Shown here: piece by piece, positions 7,696-15,374 of the stretch | How the letters are laid out: each line of letters begins with the position of its first letter | Position numbering within the stretch: position 1 is the first letter of the stretch | The notes under the pieces: generated by a model | The model's database searches: none | The model's input: only the letters and a program-made list of their open reading frames with translations | Told to the model about the DNA's origin: nothing | Program-made: the position numbers and the translations under genes | DNA from: Burkholderia cepacia | Lineage (GTDB): Bacteria > Pseudomonadota > Gammaproteobacteria > Burkholderiales > Burkholderiaceae | Direction: 5' to 3' | DNA length: 64,000 nucleotides | Assembly: GCF_029962485.1 (NCBI RefSeq) | Contig: NZ_CP073638.1 | Coordinates: forward strand, 1,674,001-1,738,000

Positions 7696-8055
7696 GTCCG
7701 TGTCCTGGTTGAAGTCGTGGCCGCTTCGGCATCGCCGGCGGCCGGGCGTTTTCGGGCCATGTTCCCGGGGCCCGGACGTTTCGTCAAAGACGCGGCCCTC
7801 GGTTCGCGGCTGCCCGTGTCGCGCGATGTCGAACGCTACGTAACATCGTGCCGCGCGTTACGTCTGCTTACGGGAACATCGCAACGGACCCGCCGGCGCA
7901 CCGTATATGCCCGCTGCGCGAAACCACCTTTACTCCGTTTAAATCGCGTCGATATTCCCGATTCCCGCAACAAAGCGCGACACCGTTTCGTGGAACCCGT
8001 CATGGCGCGGAATTTGCAGAGGAGGCTTGGACACACTTCCAATGTCGAGGCCAAC
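7696..8055. other. 360-base non-coding leader between decarboxylase and TSG-repeat lipoprotein
   Basis: No convincing gene on either strand. It must hold the promoters of the minus-strand decarboxylase gene (left end) and the repeat lipoprotein (right end). Visible structure is one inverted repeat (ACGTAAC/GTTACGT, 7838-7863) and a GGAGG sequence at about 8021-8025. The actual ribosome site of the lipoprotein is GAGG at 8047-8050. No strong -35/-10 pair is visible. Confidence 0.5.
7838..7863. promoter_or_regulatory. inverted repeat ACGTAAC-N12-GTTACGT
   Basis: Two perfect 7-base arms, ACGTAAC (7838-7844) and GTTACGT (7857-7863), are separated by 12 bases, about 190 bases upstream of the repeat lipoprotein and 140 bases upstream of the decarboxylase gene. 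The arm spacing (about two helical turns centre to centre) suits a dimeric regulator. Function unknown. Confidence 0.35.
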
Positions 8056-10314
8056 ATGCACAAATTCTTCAAGAAGACGACGGTAACGATGGCCGTCTCG
8101 TCACTGCTCGCGCTGTACGGCTGCGGCTCGGTCGATGGACCGACGACCCCGCCGACGATCAAGCCGAGCACGTCCGGGACGGGTGGCAGTTCGGGGACTT
8201 CGGGTACGTCGGGCGGTGGGACGTCTGGCGGCGGGACGTCGGGTAGTTCCGGGACGTCGGGTACTTCCGGTACGTCGGGCACCTCGGGCACCTCGGGCAC
8301 TTCCGGCACTTCCGGCACATCGGGCACTTCCGGCACCTCGGGCACCTCCGGCACCTCGGGCACCTCCGGTACGTCGGGCACCTCCGGCACCTCAGGCACC
8401 TCCGGTACGTCGGGCACTTCCGGTACGTCGGGTACTTCCGGCACGTCCGGCACCTCCGGCACCTCCGGTACGTCTGGCACTTCCGGTACGTCTGGCACTT
8501 CCGGTACGTCGGGCACTTCCGGTACATCGGGCACTTCCGGCACGTCGGGTACTTCCGGCACGTCGGGTACTTCCGGCACGTCCGGCACCTCCGGTACGTC
8601 TGGCACTTCCGGTACGTCTGGCACTTCCGGTACGTCTGGCACTTCCGGTACGTCTGGCACTTCCGGTACGTCTGGCACTTCCGGTACATCGGGTACTTCC
8701 GGCACGTCGGGCACCTCCGGCACGTCGGGCACTTCCGGCACCTCGGGCACTTCCGGTACGTCGGGTACTTCCGGCACCTCGGGCACTTCCGGCACGTCGG
8801 GCACCTCCGGTACGTCGGGCACCTCCGGTACGTCGGGTACTTCCGGCACCTCGGGCACTTCCGGCACGTCGGGCACCTCCGGTACCTCGGGCACCTCCGG
8901 CACGTCAGGCACTTCCGGCACCTCTGGCACCTCGGGCACTTCCGGTACCTCCGGCACCTCCGGCTCCGGCGTCACCCCCCTCGGCAATGTCCTCCAGAAA
9001 TCCGGCAACCTCGTGACGGCGCTCGGCACGACGGTCGCGAACGGCGGCGGCCAGATCGGCGGCGTGCAGATCCCCGGCACGAACCCGACGACGGCCACCA
9101 GCGTCGGCAACGCAGTCACGAGCCTCGGCAACGGCGTGCAGGCGCTCGGCAACGGTGTCGCGGCCGGCCTCGGCTCGATCGGCGTGTCGGCGAACCCGCT
9201 CGGACCGACGCTGACGTCGACCACCGGCCTGCTGACCGGCGCCGGCGGCGCGGTCAACAACCTCGGCAACGCGGTGAAGAGCCTCGGCTCGGGCCCGCTG
9301 TCGCCGCTGTCGCCCGTCACGACGCTCGTCGGCGATCTCGTCAACACCGTCGGCGGCGCCGTCAACTCGACCGCGTCGGGCCTGAACACGGCGCTGAACA
9401 GCTCGCCGGTCCAGCAGCTCGAGACGCAGATCGGCAAGGTGATCAACCCGATCACGAACACGCTGACCGGCGGCGTCACGACGCCGGGTGCGACGCAAAC
9501 GCTCGGCGGCGCCACGCTGCTCGGCACGCCGCTCAACGGACTGCTGAGCACGCTCGGCAACGGCCTCGCGCTCGCCGGCACGAAGGTCGGCGGCGCGACC
9601 GACAACCCGGTCGGCACGGGCCTCGGCGGCGCCGTGGCCCAGCTCGGCAACACGGTGACGTCCGCCGGTGGCCTCGTCCACGACAACAACGCGGGCAGCT
9701 CCAGCAGCGGCTCGGGCGGCAGCAACCCGCTCGCCCCGATCACCGGCCTGCTCGGCACGCTGACGGGCGGGCTCGGCGGCAGCAGCTCGAGCGGTTCGGG
9801 CGGCACCAGTGGCACGAGCGGCGGCCCGCTCGGGCCGGTCACGGGCCTGCTCGGCTCGCTGACGGGCGCGCTCGGCGGCCTCGGTGGCACCAGCGGCACC
9901 GGCGGGACGAGTGGCACCGGCGGCACCAGCGGTACCGGTGGCGCGGGCCTCGGCGGCCTGCTGGCGCCGGTCACGAACCTCGTCAACTCGCTGACGCCGC
10001 TCGGCGCAAGCCTCACGGGCACGGTCACGACGCCGGGCGGCAACGTGACGGGCACCCTCGGCGGCCTGCTGTCGAGCGGCCCGGTCGGCACGCTGACGGG
10101 TGCGCTGACGACGCCGGCCGGCGCGGCCGGCGCCACCGGCACGGTCAGCCCCGGCGGCGCAGCCGGCACGGTGACGACGCCGGCTGGCGGCGGCTCCGTG
10201 GTTGGCGGCCTGACCGGCGGCTCGAACGGTGGCGCCGCGGGCGGTGCCGGCAACCTGCTGTCGCCGGTGACCAACCTGCTCGGCGGTCTGCTGGGCGGCG
10301 GCACCAAGAAGTAA
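8056..10314 (+). CDS. collagen-like (TSG)n repeat surface lipoprotein
   Basis: The 752-residue product starts at ATG 8056 with GAGG five bases upstream. Residues 1-22 form a lipoprotein signal (MHKFFKKTTVTMAVSSLLAL, then YGC), so Cys23 is the probable lipidated residue. A Thr/Pro/Ser/Gly linker leads into 79 uninterrupted Thr-Ser-Gly triplets (about residues 67-303), a Gly-X-Y-like low-complexity rod. The C-terminal 450 residues are a Gly/Leu/Asn/Thr-rich domain with recurring units such as LGNAVxSLG, PLGPVTGLLGxLTG and GGTSGTGG. Similar proteins in Burkholderia are annotated as collagen-like triple-helix repeat proteins. It is likely an outer-membrane or surface adhesin-like protein (inference). 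No proline occupies the triplets, so a true collagen helix is uncertain. Confidence 0.8.
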   Translation: MHKFFKKTTVTMAVSSLLALYGCGSVDGPTTPPTIKPSTSGTGGSSGTSGTSGGGTSGGGTSGSSGTSGTSGTSGTSGTSGTSGTSGTSGTSGTSGTSGTSGTSGTSGTSGTSGTSGTSGTSGTSGTSGTSGTSGTSGTSGTSGTSGTSGTSGTSGTSGTSGTSGTSGTSGTSGTSGTSGTSGTSGTSGTSGTSGTSGTSGTSGTSGTSGTSGTSGTSGTSGTSGTSGTSGTSGTSGTSGTSGTSGTSGTSGTSGTSGTSGTSGTSGTSGTSGTSGTSGTSGTSGTSGTSGTSGTSGTSGTSGSGVTPLGNVLQKSGNLVTALGTTVANGGGQIGGVQIPGTNPTTATSVGNAVTSLGNGVQALGNGVAAGLGSIGVSANPLGPTLTSTTGLLTGAGGAVNNLGNAVKSLGSGPLSPLSPVTTLVGDLVNTVGGAVNSTASGLNTALNSSPVQQLETQIGKVINPITNTLTGGVTTPGATQTLGGATLLGTPLNGLLSTLGNGLALAGTKVGGATDNPVGTGLGGAVAQLGNTVTSAGGLVHDNNAGSSSSGSGGSNPLAPITGLLGTLTGGLGGSSSSGSGGTSGTSGGPLGPVTGLLGSLTGALGGLGGTSGTGGTSGTGGTSGTGGAGLGGLLAPVTNLVNSLTPLGASLTGTVTTPGGNVTGTLGGLLSSGPVGTLTGALTTPAGAAGATGTVSPGGAAGTVTTPAGGGSVVGGLTGGSNGGAAGGAGNLLSPVTNLLGGLLGGGTKK
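8254..8964 (+). repeat. 79 tandem 9-base repeats encoding Thr-Ser-Gly
   Basis: The block is 711 bases of uninterrupted ACN-TCN-GGN codons. Neighbouring units tend to alternate between ACG-TCG-GGC and ACT-TCC-GGT forms, giving an 18-base higher-order period. Every unit keeps the reading frame, so gain or loss of 9- or 18-base units by slippage would change rod length without frameshift. Confidence 0.95.
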
Positions 10315-10434
10315 CGCTTCACCTATCAGAACGACAGGCCAATGGCCGGGCGCGCATCCATACAAAGCCCGGCCGACGGCCGGCGTCACCCGCCAAGCGG
10401 GGGCGCCGGCCCTCATCCGTACGAGGATCCGATC

Positions 10435-11718
10435 ATGAACTCCACGCTCGACGGCATCGTCGCTGCCCAGGACCGCCCACCGCGTTCCGCCACGCCCTTC
10501 CGTGCCGGCCTGCTCGGCATCACCGCAGGCCTCCTCGCGTTGTGGATCACGCGCGACCATCCGACGCTCGACGCGGCCACGCGCGCGGTCATCGCCAGCC
10601 TCGCGATCATCGGCACGATCGCGCTGCACGAACTCTTCATCTCGCGCGTCTACCTGCGCCCGAGCGCGGGGCTGTCGCGGCAGGCTGTCCGGCCGCTCGG
10701 CATCGCGCGTGTCGCGACGCGGCTCGGCGCGCTGACGTCGATCTACGCGGGCATCGGCATCCTCTACTGGCTGCTGCCCGAATACCATGGCGCGTTCTAC
10801 CTGCCGTTCTGGTCGCTGCTGCGCTCGCTCGCGCCGTACGTGATCGTCGCCGCGCCGTTCTACTTCGCGTGGATGGACCGTCACCAGCGCGAGACCGACG
10901 ACGCGTACCTGCTGTGGGGCCGCTTCCTGTTCCGCCGCGAGCAGCCCGCGAGCTGGAAGCCGGTGCGCGAGATGCTCGCCGGCTGGGGCGTGAAGGCGTT
11001 CTTCCTGCCGCTGATGACCGTCTACCTGTCGAAGGACGCCGATCACCTGAGCGCGTCGCTCGCGAACGCGATGCACGCGCCGATGTCGATCGCGGCCTTC
11101 GTGTTCATGTACGACCTGTCGTTCACGATGGACCTGATGTTCGGCACGGTCGGCTACCTGTGCACGTTCCGCATCCTCGACAGCCACGTGCGCACCGTCG
11201 AGCCGACGACGCTCGGCTGGGTGGCCGCACTGATCTGCTACCAGCCGTTCTGGTCGCTGATCTCGAACAACTACATCCGCTACGAAGGTTCGGTGTTCTG
11301 GGACAACTGGCTGCTGTCGGCGCCGATGCTGCGCGTGATCTGGGGCGCGGTGATCATCCTGCTGCTGCTGACCTACGCGCTGTGCACGATCTCGTTCGGG
11401 CTGCGGTTCTCGAACCTCACCAACCGCGGGATCATCACGTCGGGCCCGTACCGCTTTACCAAGCATCCTGCGTACATCACGAAGAACCTGTCGTACTGGA
11501 TGGTGTCGGTGCCGTTCGTCGAGCCGCTCGGCTGGCAGATCGGGCTCATGCACTGCGCCGGGCTCGTCGCGGTCAACCTGATCTACTACACGCGCGCGAA
11601 GACGGAAGAGCGTCACCTGATGCGCGATCCCGACTATCGCGCATACGCCGAATGGATCGCGCAGCACGGGCTGTTCGCGCGGGTCCGGCAGGCTTTCGGG
11701 GGGCGGCAACCCGCGTGA
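10435..11718 (+). CDS. isoprenylcysteine carboxyl methyltransferase (ICMT/PEMT)-like membrane protein
   Basis: The 427-residue product starts at ATG 10435 behind GAGGA. It has many hydrophobic segments (roughly ten between residues 20 and 385). The C-terminal part carries the ICMT/PEMT signature: GPYRFTKHPAYITKNLSYW, followed by an AKTEERHLMRDPDYRAY segment, as in methyltransferases that use S-adenosylmethionine to methylate membrane-embedded substrates. The N-terminal half is not recognised; it holds extra membrane segments, making the protein much longer than ICMT (about 200 residues). It follows the repeat lipoprotein by 120 bases on the same strand; a functional link is possible but unsupported. 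Substrate unknown. Confidence 0.7.
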   Translation: MNSTLDGIVAAQDRPPRSATPFRAGLLGITAGLLALWITRDHPTLDAATRAVIASLAIIGTIALHELFISRVYLRPSAGLSRQAVRPLGIARVATRLGALTSIYAGIGILYWLLPEYHGAFYLPFWSLLRSLAPYVIVAAPFYFAWMDRHQRETDDAYLLWGRFLFRREQPASWKPVREMLAGWGVKAFFLPLMTVYLSKDADHLSASLANAMHAPMSIAAFVFMYDLSFTMDLMFGTVGYLCTFRILDSHVRTVEPTTLGWVAALICYQPFWSLISNNYIRYEGSVFWDNWLLSAPMLRVIWGAVIILLLLTYALCTISFGLRFSNLTNRGIITSGPYRFTKHPAYITKNLSYWMVSVPFVEPLGWQIGLMHCAGLVAVNLIYYTRAKTEERHLMRDPDYRAYAEWIAQHGLFARVRQAFGGRQPA

Positions 11719-12106
11719 CGTCTCCAGTTGCGACCGGGGCCGGGGCGGCGGTATACGCCGTTCCGGCCGTCGCACGAGTGGTAGCGGCCCCGCACTGACG
11801 CCGGGCGCGCCTCGCACACCTTCCACCGCCTGGCGGCGCATGCCCGCCCGCATCGCCGAACACTTCGATGCACGGCCCCTTGCGGCCAATTGTCGCGAAA
11901 CAGCGCGATTCTCCGCTTTTCATCGCTTTTCTCCGCCAGTCCGATTGCCCGCCCCCGGCACCTCGCGTATGGTGCTGGCCGTCCGCGCACGATCCGTCGC
12001 CCGGACTCCGACCGTCGTCCCGCACGACGGCCGTGCGGGCCGTGCCCGCCGCTCACCGTCTCCGCGATGCCGCCCGCCGGCACCGCGCATTCATGAGGAA
12101 AGAGGC
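11719..12106. other. 388-base intergenic region without a convincing gene
   Basis: Overlapping frames on both strands are Arg/Pro/Ala-rich and look like shadows of GC-rich DNA. One imperfect hairpin is visible (CCGGCACC at 11955-11962 and GGTGCTGG at 11971-11978). The right end provides the ribosome-site region of the 28-residue peptide gene. Confidence 0.4.
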
Positions 12107-12193
12107 GTGATCCACAAAGTCCTGATCCTGTTCGCACTCTGCATCGCGGGCCTCGCCGCGATCGCCGCCGGTTTCCAGCACATCCCCAGCTGA
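12107..12193 (+). CDS. 28-residue hydrophobic membrane peptide (putative)
   Basis: The GTG at 12107 opens a 28-codon frame: a short basic start (VIHK), one hydrophobic helix (VLILFALCIAGLAAIAAGF) and a short tail QHIPS. AGGAAAGAG lies immediately upstream as a good ribosome site. A five-codon minigene (ATG 12093, MRKEA) ends in TGA at 12108-12110, overlapping the GTG as GTGA, which could couple translation. A strong hairpin begins four bases after the stop. Many bacterial single-helix peptides look like this, but function is unknown and the call rests only on composition, ribosome site and terminator placement. Confidence 0.5.
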   Translation: MIHKVLILFALCIAGLAAIAAGFQHIPS

Positions 12194-12196
12194 TTC

Positions 12197-12232
12197 GCGG
12201 CCCCGGCTCGCTTCGCCGAGCCCGGGGGCCGC
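12197..12232 (+). terminator. GC-rich hairpin after the 28-residue peptide gene
   Basis: GCGGCCCCGGCTCG pairs with CGAGCCCGGGGGCCGC across a 6-base loop, with small bulges. It starts four bases after the stop codon. The tail (CCTGTTCCCTTTT) is only moderately T-rich, so it may terminate or merely stabilise the transcript. Confidence 0.45.
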
Positions 12233-12298
12233 ACCCATTCCTGTTCCCTTTTGCGATGAACCCCTTTCTCGAACCGCCCGGGACGGGCGACCTTTGCC

Positions 12299-12967
12299 AT
12301 GCGTATCGACGTACAGCATTCCCAGCACGACATCGACGACGAACTCGACACACTTCATGAGCGCCTCCACCAGCCGGGCCACCGCCTGCACGGCCTGCCG
12401 GCCGTCGCACTCGGCCGCTCGGGCCTGATCGTCCGCCACCGCGAAGCGGACGGCGAGTACTTCCTGTACGTCGAGGATCCGGCCGCGCGCCAGCTCGCCG
12501 GCTACACGGTATTCAACCGCCTGCCCGAAATCCCCCGACGCGCCGATCGCTACCTGCGCGCGCCGCATACGCGGCTGCGCGGCTCGGCGCAACGCAAGGG
12601 CCTCGCGACGACGCTGTACCGCTGGGGGCTCGACGCGGGCCTGTGCCTGATCAGCGGCGCGCGCCAGTCGGTCGGCGCCGCGCAGCTGTGGACAGCGCTC
12701 GCGCACGATTACCGGCACGGCTTCGTCGATGTCGAGGGCCGCGCGCTGCGCTTTCTCGGCGATACCGTTGCCGACGATGTGCATGGCGCACTGCATACAC
12801 GGCGGCTGTTGCTCGGCCACGGATGGACGATGAAGGAATTTGCGCGGGCGGCCGGGATGAGCGGCGCGGAACCGGCCCGGTGCGATCCCGCGGCGATTTT
12901 CAACGCGGCACTGCGGGGTGCAAGCGTCGGCCGCGCACGTCACGCCACGCGAACGCCGATGCGATAA
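12299..12967 (+). CDS. hypothetical protein, possible phage-type GNAT fold
   Basis: The 222-residue product has no confidently recognised family. The middle part (about 65-150) has a YTVFNRLPEIPR strand region and then RGSAQRKGLATTLYRWGLD, GLCLISGARQSVGAAQLWTALA. This resembles the acetyl-CoA-binding helix and C-terminal half of a divergent GNAT family found in phages and some proteobacteria (R-G-x-G-x-A pattern, then SxxxQSxGAxxLW). The N-terminus is polar and acidic; the C-terminus is basic. The ribosome site is weak. Neighbours (FMN reductase 56 bases downstream) give no functional clue. It could be an acetyltransferase; the assignment is tentative. Confidence 0.55.
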   Translation: MRIDVQHSQHDIDDELDTLHERLHQPGHRLHGLPAVALGRSGLIVRHREADGEYFLYVEDPAARQLAGYTVFNRLPEIPRRADRYLRAPHTRLRGSAQRKGLATTLYRWGLDAGLCLISGARQSVGAAQLWTALAHDYRHGFVDVEGRALRFLGDTVADDVHGALHTRRLLLGHGWTMKEFARAAGMSGAEPARCDPAAIFNAALRGASVGRARHATRTPMR

Positions 12968-13023
12968 TCCGTCCGGGCCGCGCGATGCGGCTACGCACTG
13001 CGCGCCAACCGACACACCCATCG

Positions 13024-13596
13024 ATGACCACCGATCCCCGAACCGACGCCGAGCGCCACATCGACATCGTTGCGCTGTGCGGCAGCCTCCGCGCGCAGTC
13101 GTACAACGCCGCGCTGCTTGACGCGGCCGCGCTCGTCGCGCCGCGCGGCATGCATATCACGCGCTTCGATCGCCTCGGCGAATTCCCGTTGTTCAATCCC
13201 GATGCCGAGTTTCCGTCGCCTGCCGCCGTGCACGACCTGATCGATCGCCTGAACGCAGCCGACGGCGTGCTGATCGCGAGCCCGGAATACGCGCACGGCG
13301 TGACGGGCGTGATGAAGAATGCGCTGGACTGGGTCGTGGGATGCGAGGCCGTCGTGTACAAGCCGGTCGCGGTACTGAATGCGTCGCCGCGCGCGACACA
13401 TGCGGACGCCGCGCTGCGGGAAACGCTATCGGTGATGTCGGCTCGCATCGTCGAACCTGCGTCGATCGCGCTGCCGATCCTCGGCAGCCAGCTCGACGCG
13501 ACGGGCATCGCCGCGCATCCACCGTTCGCGGCGGCGCTGGCCGACGCGTTGCACGCGCTCGGTGCGGTGATTGCCGACAGCAGGTCAACGCGCTGA
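13024..13596 (+). CDS. NADPH-dependent FMN reductase family protein
   Basis: The 190-residue flavodoxin-fold protein starts at ATG 13024. It carries the family motif CGSLRAQSYNAALLDAA (about 19-35), the phosphate-binding loop for FMN, and SPEYAHGVTGVMKNALDW (about 86-103), typical of the NADPH-dependent FMN reductase/azoreductase family (ChrR, SsuE-like). Such enzymes reduce FMN, quinones, chromate or azo dyes with NAD(P)H. Length and motif order are complete. It lies on the same strand as the GNAT-like gene and is convergent with the DUF4148 gene, with a hairpin between. No dedicated monooxygenase partner is adjacent. Confidence 0.88.
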   Translation: MTTDPRTDAERHIDIVALCGSLRAQSYNAALLDAAALVAPRGMHITRFDRLGEFPLFNPDAEFPSPAAVHDLIDRLNAADGVLIASPEYAHGVTGVMKNALDWVVGCEAVVYKPVAVLNASPRATHADAALRETLSVMSARIVEPASIALPILGSQLDATGIAAHPPFAAALADALHALGAVIADSRSTR

Positions 13597-13635
13597 CGTT
13601 GGGTATCCGGTAATCCATCGCAGTCCGAATTGATT

Positions 13636-13667
13636 GGACGTTGCACCCGCCGACAGACGCAACGTCC
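13636..13667. terminator. hairpin between convergent FMN reductase and DUF4148 genes
   Basis: GGACGTTGC (13636-13644) and GCAACGTCC (13659-13667) form a perfect 9-base stem with a 14-base loop. It sits in the 79-base gap between the two convergent stop codons, so it could terminate both transcripts. There is no long T tract on either side. Confidence 0.5.
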
Positions 13668-13675
13668 TACCCGGA

Positions 13676-13981
13676 TCATCGTCCGCGATAGATCGGCCGA
13701 TCGGCTGCGATCGGACCCGATTCGCTCGCGGCCGGCGCTGCCGTTCCGTATCCGCTGGTATCGGCCGTCGACGTGCCAGTCGAGCCGACCTTCTTCAGCG
13801 CTTCCGACAGCCGCGCCGGATAATACGGGTCTTCGCCGGTCTGGCGGTAGCCGGCCGCGCGCAGTGCGGCCAGCTCGGCCTTCACCTCCGCGCGCGTCAC
13901 GGTGGACTGCGGCGCGGCCCACGCCGAAACGGAAGCGGTCGCGGCAACCGTCGCAAGAACATACAGAGCAAGCTTGTTCAT
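13676..13981 (-). CDS. DUF4148 secreted protein
   Basis: The 101-residue product starts at ATG 13981 behind a strong AGGAGAGA site; an upstream in-frame extension is rejected. Residues 1-23 are a signal peptide (MNKLALYVLATVAATASVSA, cleaved after WA). The mature part has the DUF4148 core, VTRAEVKAELAALRAAGY followed by DPYYPARLSEALKKV, and a Gly/Thr/Ser-rich tail ending PIYRGR. Small periplasmic DUF4148 proteins occur in many copies in Burkholderia and have no known function. It is divergent from the DM13 gene. Confidence 0.88.
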   Translation of the reverse strand: MNKLALYVLATVAATASVSAWAAPQSTVTRAEVKAELAALRAAGYRQTGEDPYYPARLSEALKKVGSTGTSTADTSGYGTAAPAASESGPIAADRPIYRGR

Positions 13982-14228
13982 TTGATCTCTCCTGAGCATC
14001 GACGATGTTGTCGACGGAGAGTGAGTCGATCCGCGCGCGCAAAGATGACACACGCCAACGAAAAAAAATCCGGCGCCGCGCCGCGATGCAGCTGTCGCGC
14101 GGCGTGCCCGGCAGAAACGGCGTGTTCAACGGAAAGGGAAAACCGATCGGCTGTCAGATTCCGCCGGCTCGCGCGACTACAGGCATGTGGCCCTGCGCCA
14201 CCCACTGTTCTCGCTCAAAGGGTCCGAC

Positions 14229-14732
14229 ATGAAAACCGGAATCTGGGTACTGATCGCATCGCATCTCGCGACGGGTCTCGTGGCGTTTGCCGCGGGCATC
14301 TACGTGCTGCCGATCCTCACGGCATCGGAGGGCGCAAGCGCCGTCGAACTGCAACTGGCCGCGGAAAACGCACGCCATACCGGCCGCTTCGAACGCGGCC
14401 TGCCGGGAAGCGACGCGTTGCACTGGGCAGACGGCAAGGTGACGATCACCGATACGTCGATCGCGTTCGAAGGCGACGTCGCACCGGGGCCCGACTACAA
14501 GATCTATCTCGTGCCGGAATTCGTCGACACCCAGGCGTCGTTCGTCGCGATCAAGGCGCGTGCCGCGCGCGTGGGCGACCTCAAGACCTTCGGCAATTTC
14601 GTCGTGCCGCTGCCCGCCGACGTGAATCCCGCGCAATACACGTCGGTCGTGATCTGGTGCGAACGCTTTTCGAAATTCATCAGCGCGGCCCGGTATCAAC
14701 ACGCGGCGACGTCGGGCCAGCTATCGATGTAG
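14229..14732 (+). CDS. DM13 domain membrane-anchored protein
   Basis: The 167-residue product starts at ATG 14229. Residues 4-30 form a signal anchor (GIWVLIASHLATGLVAFAAG). The remainder matches the DM13 domain: HTGRFERGLPGSDALHWADGKVTI, then FEGDVAPGPDYKIYLVPEFV, KTFGNFVVPLPADVNPAQY and SVVIWCERFSKFISAARY near the end. The single Cys in VVIWCERF is the conserved DM13 cysteine. DM13 domains are proposed to be redox or electron-transfer modules and occur in animal and bacterial secreted proteins. No electron-transfer partner is adjacent. Ends 33 bases before the convergent DUF2894 stop. Confidence 0.85.
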   Translation: MKTGIWVLIASHLATGLVAFAAGIYVLPILTASEGASAVELQLAAENARHTGRFERGLPGSDALHWADGKVTITDTSIAFEGDVAPGPDYKIYLVPEFVDTQASFVAIKARAARVGDLKTFGNFVVPLPADVNPAQYTSVVIWCERFSKFISAARYQHAATSGQLSM

Positions 14733-14765
14733 CCGGCCGCCGCTCCCACGGTGCACGCTCGCGCG

Positions 14766-15374
14766 CTAGCGGCTCTTGCTCCGTGTGGCCTTCTTCGCCA
14801 CCTTCGCACGCGGCGCTTCCTTCTCGGGCTGCGCGCCGCCGCCGGCGAGATCCTCGAGCCAGGCGAGCGCATCGACGTACGACAGGAACTGCTGCAGATA
14901 TTCCGGCGACAACTCGCGCATCGTCGCGAGCGACCGGTGCACGAGACTGTTCGAATTGAGCGGCCCCGCGTTGCGCGGCACCTGGTCGAGCGACTGCCGG
15001 TACTGTTGCTCCGTGCGGACTTTCGACCACATCGTGCGGAAGTAGTCGACCAGTTCGGGATCAAGCCCGCGCCGGTCGGCCTGCGCATCGCGCGCGAGCC
15101 GCTCGACGAGCGCCGAGAGCGCGCCACGCGGCGACGCAACCCGTGCCGCGTGGCCCACAGCCGGCGCTTCCTCCGCCCGCGCAACGACTTCCGCGTAGCC
15201 TTCGATCAACGTCGCCAGCCGCACGTCGAGCAAGGCGCGCGCGTCGCCACCGAGCGCGGCCGCGCGCCGTTCGAGCGCGTCGATCCGATGAAAGCGCACG
15301 GGATCGAACCGGTCGGCGCCCTGCTCGCGCCATGCGTCGAGCGTCGCGCGGACGTGCGTCGCGTCGTCCGTCAC
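14766..15374 (-). CDS. DUF2894 protein, last gene of the stator-like cluster
   Basis: The 202-residue, mostly helical cytoplasmic protein matches DUF2894. It has ATLDAWREQGADRFDPVRFHRI at the N-terminus and, in the middle, LDPELVDYFRTMWSKVRTEQQYRQSL; then VPRNAGPLNSNSLVHRSLATM and a YLQQFLSYVDALAWLEDLA helix. The C-terminus is a Lys/Arg-rich tail (KVAKKATRSKSR). No catalytic motif is visible. The start overlaps the stop of the MotB/OmpA-like gene by four bases, so it is made with the membrane motor-like pair. It is known only as a domain of unknown function; it could be a cytoplasmic effector or assembly factor of the complex (inference). Confidence 0.85.
   Translation of the reverse strand: MTDDATHVRATLDAWREQGADRFDPVRFHRIDALERRAAALGGDARALLDVRLATLIEGYAEVVARAEEAPAVGHAARVASPRGALSALVERLARDAQADRRGLDPELVDYFRTMWSKVRTEQQYRQSLDQVPRNAGPLNSNSLVHRSLATMRELSPEYLQQFLSYVDALAWLEDLAGGGAQPEKEAPRAKVAKKATRSKSR

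Noticed and set aside
8254..8964. Possible CRISPR-like array
   Set aside because: The repeats are 9 bases, directly adjacent and in-frame, with no spacers and no cas genes nearby. It is a protein-coding tandem repeat.
7836..10322. 828-codon minus-strand open frame rich in Val-Pro-Glu-Val-Pro-Asp
   Set aside because: It is the antisense reading of the TSG repeat block; repeat DNA without stops stays open on both strands. No ribosome site, and the plus strand has a lipoprotein signal and family-like C-terminus.
8905..11889. 994-codon minus-strand open frame
   Set aside because: Antisense to the repeat lipoprotein and methyltransferase-like genes; composition Arg/Ala/Gly only.
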